6,605 bases of DNA from a bacterium UBP17_UBA6191 (GTDB lineage: Bacteria > Muiribacteriota > UBA6191). Position 1 is the stretch's first letter. Each line of letters begins with the position of its first letter. Where the stretch lies: contig DITF01000272.1 in assembly GCA_002422125.1 (NCBI GenBank), positions 1-6,605 on the forward strand, read 5' to 3'. The notes beneath the pieces were generated by a model. The model was not told the DNA's origin. It made no database searches and worked only from the letters and a program-made list of their open reading frames with translations. Positions 1 to 5,177 of this stretch are shown piece by piece. The position numbers and the translations under genes are program-made.

Positions 1-387
1 ACATGGATGGGCAGAAGAGACTGGTTTGTAAAGTGGGGGTATTTGCCAGGTTGTAAAACCGAAGATCAGGAGCTTTTATATCGGGCATATAAAAGTAGCC
101 GCTATGCATGTATACATAAAGTTTGCTTGGCGTATTATCAGGGGGATTTGACTTTAAAAAAGAGGCTTACACGACGATGGGAGTTTTTGCAGTCGATTCT
201 GAAAAAAAAACCGGGATTCAAGTCAAGCTGTGTCAAGACATTTTCTTGGGCCTATAAGTCCCTTGTAGACCTATTTTTCTTCGGCTCAGGCAATGCCGAG
301 CTTCTATTGAAGCTGTGGGGGAAACCAGTATCAGAAGGGGATGTGGTTGCTTGGAGCCAGTTGAAACAGGATTTGAAAATCGGATGA
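1..387 (+). CDS. Glycosyltransferase family 2, C-terminal fragment (5' end outside window)
   Basis: The reading frame is open from the first base, so the visible 128 codons are the C-terminal part of a longer gene; the ATG at 7 is an internal methionine. The first ~30 residues read TWMGRRDWF...GY...TEDQELLYRA, which fits the end of a GT2 (GT-A fold) catalytic domain: a W/R-rich segment, a GY turn and the acidic ED motif (fragment residues 21-22) followed by a leucine-rich helix ending in RA. Known GT2 enzymes transfer sugar from an NDP-sugar to a growing lipid-linked glycan at the cytoplasmic face of the membrane. The remaining ~95 residues are basic and partly hydrophobic (around KSLVDLFFFGSG), a typical membrane-associated tail. 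The DxD donor site lies off the window, so donor and linkage cannot be judged. The TGA stop at 385-387 overlaps the ATG of the next gene (ATGA), implying translational coupling. A run of nine A occurs at 202-210 with the frame intact. Confidence 0.82.
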   Translation, partial: TWMGRRDWFVKWGYLPGCKTEDQELLYRAYKSSRYACIHKVCLAYYQGDLTLKKRLTRRWEFLQSILKKKPGFKSSCVKTFSWAYKSLVDLFFFGSGNAELLLKLWGKPVSEGDVVAWSQLKQDLKIG

Positions 388-1544
388 AAATTCTGAGAAT
401 CATTGCTCGTCTTAATGTGGGTGGCCCGGCCCGTCATGTAACCTGGCTGGCTGGAGGGTTGCTGGAATATGGATACAGTACCGTACTAGTGTATGGTAAA
501 GTTGAAGCCAATGAGGAAAGTATGGAAGGCCTTGTATTGCAGCAGTCTATCCCATCGTATTGCCTTTCTTCTTTATCCCGCTCGATTCACCCAGTAAAAG
601 ACCTGCTGGTGGTATGGGATTTGTTTGGCATGATGCGTAAAGTTCAGCCGGACATAATACATACACATACTTCTAAAGCAGGCTTTTGTGGCAGGCTAGC
701 TGGCGCAATGTACAGGCTTGTCACAAAAAAGAAAATACAGATTGTACATACCTATCATGGACATACATTTCATGGATATTTCAGCCGATTCACACATTTT
801 GTTTTCTTGATAATCGAACGATTTTTAGCTGATTTTTGCACCGATAAGATAGTGACTCTTTCTGATAGGCAGAAAAATGAAATCATGGAAACCTACAAGG
901 TCGGAAAACCAGAGCAGCACTATATTGTTCCCTTGGGATTAAATTTTAATTTTACCAAGGAGCTTGATAGACTGGCGTTGCGTAACAAGTTTCAAGTGTC
1001 TAAGGGTGAATTTGTTTTTGCAATTGTAGGTAGAGTTGCTCCCATCAAAAATCATCGACTTTTTATTGAGGCGGCCATGATTTTTATGCGCACTAATCCT
1101 GGTAAGCCAGTGAGGTTTGCGATTATTGGGGGAGGGGAATCTAAAATTTTGGATGATTTGATGGGACTTGAGGCAAGAATAGAGCTAGGCGAAAATCTTC
1201 TGTTTTGTGGCAATCAGGAAGAACCGGCCCAAATTTATGGGTTTATGGATTGTCTGGTGTTGACCTCAGTAAACGAAGGAACCCCACTTTCAATTTTGGA
1301 GGCTTTTGCGGCCAGTGTTCCAGTTGTGTCTACTGCTGTCGGGGGAGTTCCAGATACCTTGGGTGAGGGAGTTCGTGGATTACTTGTGGAACAGAATCCA
1401 TCGTCTGTAGCTCAGGGAATGCAAGAAGTTTTTGAAAAAGACAATTCCAGTCGGACTCAATTGGCACGGGAATATGTGATTCAAAATTTCAGTCTTGAAA
1501 ACCTGTACAGTAGAATTGATGGGATTTATCGGTCAGAATTGTGA
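384..1544 (+). CDS. GT4-family glycosyltransferase (GT-B fold)
   Basis: This is a complete 386-residue protein, a normal length for CAZy GT4 enzymes. The N-terminal Rossmann domain starts MKILRIIARLNVGGPARHV; the GGP loop is at residues 13-15. IIHTHTSKAG (about 92-100) and the HTYHGH strand (about 122-127) follow, both typical of retaining GT4 enzymes acting on lipid-linked glycans. The C-terminal donor-binding domain shows VGRVAPIKN (about 215-223), with the R and K that usually contact the nucleotide-sugar phosphates, and the E-x7-E motif EGTPLSILE (E298 and E306) before a GG-VPD loop. All expected motifs are present, so it should be active; the sugar donor cannot be read from sequence. The ATG at 384 is chosen because it overlaps the upstream stop as ATGA and begins exactly at the usual first beta strand. 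An in-frame ATG at 315 would bury 69 bp in the upstream gene. The Shine-Dalgarno sequence is poor (CAGG 13 nt upstream), which fits coupling. The 3' end overlaps the convergent methyltransferase gene by 19 bp. Confidence 0.92.
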   Translation: MKILRIIARLNVGGPARHVTWLAGGLLEYGYSTVLVYGKVEANEESMEGLVLQQSIPSYCLSSLSRSIHPVKDLLVVWDLFGMMRKVQPDIIHTHTSKAGFCGRLAGAMYRLVTKKKIQIVHTYHGHTFHGYFSRFTHFVFLIIERFLADFCTDKIVTLSDRQKNEIMETYKVGKPEQHYIVPLGLNFNFTKELDRLALRNKFQVSKGEFVFAIVGRVAPIKNHRLFIEAAMIFMRTNPGKPVRFAIIGGGESKILDDLMGLEARIELGENLLFCGNQEEPAQIYGFMDCLVLTSVNEGTPLSILEAFAASVPVVSTAVGGVPDTLGEGVRGLLVEQNPSSVAQGMQEVFEKDNSSRTQLAREYVIQNFSLENLYSRIDGIYRSEL

Positions 1545-2260
1545 AGAGTAGACCAAAGTCGTTCTTGTACAAAGATACTATTGATCCAGGTGTCAGCAAC
1601 CTGCAGATAACCCTTGGTTTTTAATATATCTGCCAGACGCGTATCTTTTTTACCACTGATAGGGTCATAGGCTACAGTTTCAAGGCAGATCAGTTTGGGC
1701 CCAGACTGTGAAAAATCTACAGCCTCAACAATTTCCAAATCCAAGCCTTCCACATCAAGACTTAAGATATCAGGCCAGCATTTGATCTTCATCTCCACCA
1801 GTAGTTCATTGATGCCAACTACCTGAATGTGGCTCTTTGCTACAATCGTTAACCCCATTTTTTCCATGCGTATGGCTTCTGTCTCGCTCATGGTATTGAG
1901 AGTGGGTTCAGACATTTGAAAAAACTCCAGCCTTCCTGATTCTTTGGCGATTCCAAACTCATAGACCGTATCTCTAGGTCGTTCTTGACGCAATTTAGCG
2001 GCCAGAGACTTGTCAGGCTCAATCAGATACCCCTGTGAGCCTTTGGAGTAAAACAGGGCGGTATTACTGAGATACCAAGGTTGGTGGGCTCCGATATCCA
2101 GATAGGTAGGACTAGGGATTTTAAGAATGACACAGGCCAGATAATCCATTACTCGGTCTTCACCACACTGTGACCAAGAACTTTCCCCCGCTCTGTACTT
2201 CCGGTAATATAGAGATTTACCAGATTGCCACAGGCGTTGAAACAGATTTTGGATTTGCAT
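1526..2260 (-). CDS. FkbM-family SAM-dependent methyltransferase (copy B, last gene of the minus-strand operon)
   Basis: The product is 244 residues. It has the order typical of FkbM / Methyltransf_21 proteins: SQCGED (residues 30-35), SAM-binding motif I YLDIGAHQP (53-61), the acidic ribose-binding strand LIEPD (79-83), ILSLDVEGLDLEIV (about 165-178, the D-x-E-G signature) and LICLE (190-194), ending in a GY...N-IFV strand near 217-231. FkbM relatives are O-methyltransferases in natural-product and polysaccharide pathways, so methylation of a sugar hydroxyl or glycan end is plausible; the substrate is not visible. The ATG at 2260-2258 is supported by AAGGA about six bases upstream, which overlaps the TAA stop of the preceding wecA-like gene; the gap is 9 bp, so the two are probably coupled. 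The last codons (1526-1544) overlap the 3' end of the convergent GT4 gene. It is clearly different in sequence from the other FkbM gene of the operon, so this is not a recent duplication. Confidence 0.88.
   Translation of the reverse strand: MQIQNLFQRLWQSGKSLYYRKYRAGESSWSQCGEDRVMDYLACVILKIPSPTYLDIGAHQPWYLSNTALFYSKGSQGYLIEPDKSLAAKLRQERPRDTVYEFGIAKESGRLEFFQMSEPTLNTMSETEAIRMEKMGLTIVAKSHIQVVGINELLVEMKIKCWPDILSLDVEGLDLEIVEAVDFSQSGPKLICLETVAYDPISGKKDTRLADILKTKGYLQVADTWINSIFVQERLWSTLHNSDR
1542..1549 (+). repeat. Left copy of 8-bp direct repeat TGAAGAGT flanking the minus-strand gene block
   Basis: The word TGAAGAGT begins with the GT4 stop codon (TGA, 1542-1544) and lies at the left border of the four-gene minus-strand block. 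The same word occurs in the same orientation at 5165-5172 at the other border. The match is exactly 8 bases, and the next base differs on each side. It could be a target-site duplication or recombination microhomology, or chance. Confidence 0.35.
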
Positions 2261-2264
2261 TATG

Positions 2265-2269
2265 TTTCC
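2265..2269 (-). promoter_or_regulatory. Ribosome binding site of FkbM methyltransferase B
   Basis: On the minus strand, AAGGA sits about six bases before the ATG at 2260-2258 and directly abuts the TAA stop of the wecA-like gene (2272-2270). It confirms the start and suggests ribosomes finishing the upstream gene re-initiate here. Confidence 0.6.
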
Positions 2270-3388
2270 TTAAAGGCGTTTTTTCACGATGTCTAACGAG
2301 TGTGAGTTCAACCGAAACAACCGATACAGAATGGAGTGTCTTTTCAGAAACAGGTACCGATGTGTCGTTCTTGCCTCATGACTGGTGACATATTTTTCCG
2401 GCCAGACGAAGGCATTGGTTTTTTTTGTAAGTTTGTAGAGCATCCAAACAGTGAGTAAAAATATTGGATAAAACAGAGTCCACTGGTAAGAGGCAACGAC
2501 TATACATATCAGCAGTTGGTAAGCATATAAAATCAAGACAGAGAGCCAGTCACTCTGAAACAAGAAGGACAGGCGGTGGGTTATATGCCCCTTATCACCT
2601 TGTGATATGGGAAAACCGTTGTAGAAGCGATTAAAGGAGACATAGGTTGTATCGATAATGGGTACAATGATCAAAAGCACTGGGATTATGAGGGCACTGG
2701 GAATCTGAAGGAAAGTGTGCTGAATCTCAGGCGAGATGGAACGGGAAAATTGGATCAGCATCAAAGAAATCAGATTGCCTAAGAATAGGCTACCACTATC
2801 ACCCATAAAAATTTTGGCAGGGTGAAAATTAAACACCAAAAAACCCAAAATGGAGCCAGCCAAAATCAGGGCGATGTCGGTAAGCCAGGGAGTTGGATTC
2901 CAGGGCAGCAGGCATAGGCTTAGCACGCATAAAAAAGCGATACCGGGCGAAGCCCCATCCATATTATCCAAAAGATTTAAGGCGTTGGTAATGCCGACAA
3001 TCCACAGAAGGGTAAGGGCCCAGTTCAGGGGTTCGTAAGCTAAAAACGCAAAATCAATGTCAGTGGCAATGGCAATAATGGCCACTGATATCTGGGATAA
3101 AAGCTTTGGAGCGGGCATAAGCTGGAAAATGTCGTCGTATAGCCCAACAAGCATCATCATCAAAGGCATACAGACCAAAAGAATTTCCAACTCTGTGGAA
3201 GATGTCAGCTTCCAGAACAAAAAACACAGTATAAAAGACAATCCTATGCCAATTCCCCCGTGTAGCGATACGGTGCGGGCATTCCAGCGATCACCCTTTG
3301 GTCTTGATACCCATCCATGTTTCTGAGTAACCTTAATCAATCCCCAGCTAATCAGAAGACTGAAAATAAAGGCAGACAGAAAAATCAT
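2270..3388 (-). CDS. WecA/MraY-superfamily polyprenyl-phosphate sugar-1-phosphate transferase
   Basis: This is a 372-residue polytopic membrane protein with about ten hydrophobic segments, matching Pfam Glycos_transf_4 (PF00953; not CAZy GT4). Superfamily motifs occur in order: SLHGGIGIG (about 41-49); the aspartate pair LYDDIFQL then PAPKLLSQ (D85, D86); NALNLLDNMDG (about 135-145); FNFHPAKIFMGDSGS (about 186-200, with the Mg-binding GD at 196-197); PIIDTTY (about 243-249); and a GHITHRL loop (about 267-273) matching the HxxHR cytosolic motif. All catalytic elements appear intact. Members transfer sugar-1-phosphate from a UDP-sugar to undecaprenyl phosphate, starting lipid-linked glycan synthesis. 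The chemistry is confident; the sugar (HexNAc or a modified one) is not. The C-terminus carries an extra ~50-residue basic hydrophilic tail after the last membrane segment. The start ATG overlaps the SDR stop by 4 bp (ATGA), and AGAGG lies about five bases upstream, supporting it. Tight linkage to the SDR suggests that enzyme supplies or tailors its substrate. Confidence 0.9.
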   Translation of the reverse strand: MIFLSAFIFSLLISWGLIKVTQKHGWVSRPKGDRWNARTVSLHGGIGIGLSFILCFLFWKLTSSTELEILLVCMPLMMMLVGLYDDIFQLMPAPKLLSQISVAIIAIATDIDFAFLAYEPLNWALTLLWIVGITNALNLLDNMDGASPGIAFLCVLSLCLLPWNPTPWLTDIALILAGSILGFLVFNFHPAKIFMGDSGSLFLGNLISLMLIQFSRSISPEIQHTFLQIPSALIIPVLLIIVPIIDTTYVSFNRFYNGFPISQGDKGHITHRLSFLFQSDWLSVLILYAYQLLICIVVASYQWTLFYPIFLLTVWMLYKLTKKTNAFVWPEKYVTSHEARTTHRYLFLKRHSILYRLFRLNSHSLDIVKKRL

Positions 3389-4371
3389 CGAGCCTCTTCT
3401 TTAATGAAGCGGATCACATCCTCAAGTATTTCATCTAAGGCCAGCTCAGGGGCAAATCCAATCAGGGAGCGAAGTTTTTCAGTGCTAGGCACTCTTCGGC
3501 CCATATCCTCAAAGTCAGGACTGTATACCTGTTCATAAGGGATAAAACTTAACTTGGAGCTGGAACCGGTTTTTTTGATAATTCTTTCGGCCAATGCCTG
3601 AATACTGATTTCTTCAGTGCCACCGATATTTACCACCTGACCATAAGCCGCAGGAGTGTCAATTAGCTTCATAAGACAGTCTGAAACCTCATGCACATGG
3701 GTGAAGGTTCTGGTTTGGGACCCGTCACCAAAAACGGTAATGTTTTGATCCCTAAGGGCTTGTTGCACAAAATTGGGAATTACCATTCCATACTGCCCAG
3801 TTTGTCTGGGACCTACTGTATTAAAGAGTCTAACAATTGCTACTGGCAGTTTTGTGGTTCTGAAGTAAGCAATTCCCATAAATTCATCCATTAACTTGGA
3901 GGTTGCATAACTCCAGCGCGATTTGCCTGATGAGCCAAAAGTAATGTCGTCTTCTTCACAGAGTGGGGCTTTGACTTGTTTTCCATAGGCCTCAGATGTA
4001 GAGGCTAAAAGCACTTTTTTACGAAATTTGTTACACAGGCTCAGCACAATTTCTGTGCCCCGGATGTTTGTGGTGATGGAAGACAGGGGGTTGTCCAAAA
4101 TGTATTTGACCCCAACGGCTGCAGCCAGATGAAAGACCGTATCGCAAATTCCGACCAATTCCAGCATTTTGGTTTCGTTAAAAATGGTGTCAATCGTCAC
4201 ATAAAATCTGTCTTTGAAGGCAGGATTATTCTGGATATGTTCGATATTTTTTAGGGAGCCAGTCGAGAGGTTGTCAATAACATAGACCTCATGGCCAGCG
4301 GCCAGATATTTTTCAGCCAGATGGCTGCCAACAAAACCGGCACCGCCGGTAATCAGAATTTTTCGATGCAT
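3385..4371 (-). CDS. NAD-dependent sugar-nucleotide epimerase/dehydratase (extended SDR; possibly UDP-glucuronate decarboxylase-like)
   Basis: The product is 328 residues, standard for extended SDR enzymes. ILITGGAGFVGSHLAE at the N-terminus contains the NAD-binding GxxGxxG (G9, G12, G15). VYVIDNLSTG gives the acidic end of beta 2. HLAAAVGV, the catalytic STSEAYG (about 124-130) and the YxxxK pair in SRWSYATSK (Y155, K159) follow, then RLFNTVGPRQ and GDGSQTRTFTHVHE. The serine-glutamate pair, the RW before the catalytic tyrosine and the late RRVPS (about 292-296) resemble the ArnA dehydrogenase/decarboxylase and UXS group, so UDP-glucuronate decarboxylase is a candidate. GDP-mannose dehydratases also carry SE-YG, and a 4-epimerase or 4,6-dehydratase is possible. 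The ATG at 4371 is chosen because AAGGA lies about six bases upstream and MHRKILITGG is the canonical N-terminus. A TTG at 4431 is in frame but would add 20 residues lacking homology features. The stop overlaps the ATG of the wecA-like gene. Confidence 0.9.
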   Translation of the reverse strand: MHRKILITGGAGFVGSHLAEKYLAAGHEVYVIDNLSTGSLKNIEHIQNNPAFKDRFYVTIDTIFNETKMLELVGICDTVFHLAAAVGVKYILDNPLSSITTNIRGTEIVLSLCNKFRKKVLLASTSEAYGKQVKAPLCEEDDITFGSSGKSRWSYATSKLMDEFMGIAYFRTTKLPVAIVRLFNTVGPRQTGQYGMVIPNFVQQALRDQNITVFGDGSQTRTFTHVHEVSDCLMKLIDTPAAYGQVVNIGGTEEISIQALAERIIKKTGSSSKLSFIPYEQVYSPDFEDMGRRVPSTEKLRSLIGFAPELALDEILEDVIRFIKEEAR

Positions 4372-4427
4372 GGATATCCTTTGTTCTGGAAAAAATCGGC
4401 AAATGTTAGTGTTTTTTGCACAGAGGA
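4372..4427 (-). other. 56-bp spacer, longest gap between genes in the window
   Basis: This gap separates the stop of FkbM methyltransferase A from the ATG of the SDR gene. On the minus strand it ends in AAAGGATATCC, which provides the ribosome binding site of the SDR gene. The rest is A/T-rich. I see no stable hairpin followed by a T-run and no convincing -35/-10 pair, so read-through from the upstream gene is the simplest reading. The frame of the SDR gene stays open across the spacer up to a TTG at 4431. Confidence 0.6.
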
Positions 4428-5177
4428 TCAACGAATTTTCATGTCGGGGAAGAAGTGAGGCAGTTTCTCGCTCGGGCAGAACCAGAGATTCCGATTGGAA
4501 ATATCCCGATCAGGATTTGGGGTTTCCCGAATTTTATCCTGACAAATTGCTTCCCCAGTGTCTAAAAAAAACACATCGTATCCCATGGGCTTTAGAATCT
4601 CGGTGATTTGTTGATCGGTCTTTTGGGGAAGAGAACATTCTATCATCAGGATGGGTCTATGTTGTTTTATGAGATTAACACCGCCAGTAATGACCGAGGT
4701 TTCATGACCCTCCACATCCATTTTTATCAACTGTAGATTTTTGGGCGGGGAATCAGAAAAACAGTCATCAAGAGTAGTGATGGGTACAGCGATAATTTGG
4801 TCTTTACCAGTGGTATTGATCAAAGAGGCCCCACCGTCACCTGCAAAATTGCGATACAAACTAAGCTCTCCAGCTTTGGAGGACAAGCCTACAGGTTTTA
4901 TGCTGAGCTGCTCAAGATTAAATATGGATTTAAGCCTATTGAGGTGAGTAAGCATTTCTGGTTGTGGTTCAAACGCATACACTAGCCCTGAATTCCCAAC
5001 AGTTTTGCTAATCCAGTAAGAGAAAATTCCTTTATTTGCTCCTATGTCTAGCGCAACCCCACCTTGAATTGGTAATTTGCATAGTTGTTCCAGATCAAAC
5101 CGCTCGGTGCGGTAGCGATACCTGAGAAACCGATGTCGCATATGGAGGGAAAATATTAAGTCTTTGAAGAGTCCCAT
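4428..5177 (-). CDS. FkbM-family SAM-dependent methyltransferase (copy A, first gene of the minus-strand operon)
   Basis: The product is 249 residues. After a basic, amphipathic N-terminus rich in R and Y (residues 13-27) comes the FkbM core: motif I VALDIGANKGIFSYW (about 41-55), VYAFEPQPE (about 66-74, acidic residue for the SAM ribose), GLSSKAGELSLY (about 97-108), ITTLDDC (about 133-139), LIKMDVEGHE (about 150-159, the FkbM D-x-E-G-H-E signature) and PILMIECS (about 175-182), ending in a NLWFCP strand near 230. It should be an active SAM-dependent O-methyltransferase, probably acting on the glycan or a precursor; the acceptor is unknown. The ATG at 5177-5175 has only a weak upstream AGAGA; the next in-frame ATG (5141-5139) has no better site and would remove the conserved-looking basic start. 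The start codon lies within the divergent ligase gene, sharing the CATG at 5175-5178, so any promoter must lie inside that gene. Confidence 0.87.
   Translation of the reverse strand: MGLFKDLIFSLHMRHRFLRYRYRTERFDLEQLCKLPIQGGVALDIGANKGIFSYWISKTVGNSGLVYAFEPQPEMLTHLNRLKSIFNLEQLSIKPVGLSSKAGELSLYRNFAGDGGASLINTTGKDQIIAVPITTLDDCFSDSPPKNLQLIKMDVEGHETSVITGGVNLIKQHRPILMIECSLPQKTDQQITEILKPMGYDVFFLDTGEAICQDKIRETPNPDRDISNRNLWFCPSEKLPHFFPDMKIR
5165..5172 (+). repeat. Right copy of 8-bp direct repeat TGAAGAGT flanking the minus-strand gene block
   Basis: This matches 1542-1549 exactly and in direct orientation. It sits four bases before the ligase ATG (5176) and just inside the 5' end of FkbM methyltransferase A. 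Joining the two copies would leave the GT4 stop followed by AAGAGTCCC and then the ligase ATG, a tight plus-strand gene junction. Confidence 0.35.

Noticed and set aside
315..383. Upstream in-frame ATG extension of the GT4 gene
   Set aside because: It would overlap the GT2 gene by 73 bp and add 23 residues before the canonical MKILRII start. The ATGA overlap at 384 is the better start.
1531..1554. GGTC...GACC inverted repeat at the convergent gene junction as a bidirectional terminator
   Set aside because: The stem is only four base pairs with a 16-base loop and no T-run, so it is too weak to terminate.
2170..3538. Several plus-strand open frames of 62-89 codons opposite the wecA-like, FkbM B and SDR genes
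   Set aside because: They are antisense shadows of genes with clear catalytic motifs. None has a recognisable product.
4372..4431. TTG start for the SDR gene giving 20 extra residues
   Set aside because: The ATG at 4371 has a good AAGGA site, and the protein from there starts exactly at the SDR beta 1 strand. The extension has no family features.
1550..5164. Terminal inverted repeats just inside the TGAAGAGT copies
   Set aside because: Only AGAC (1550-1553, and reversed at 5163-5160) matches. Four bases is chance, so there is no evidence of a classical transposon end.
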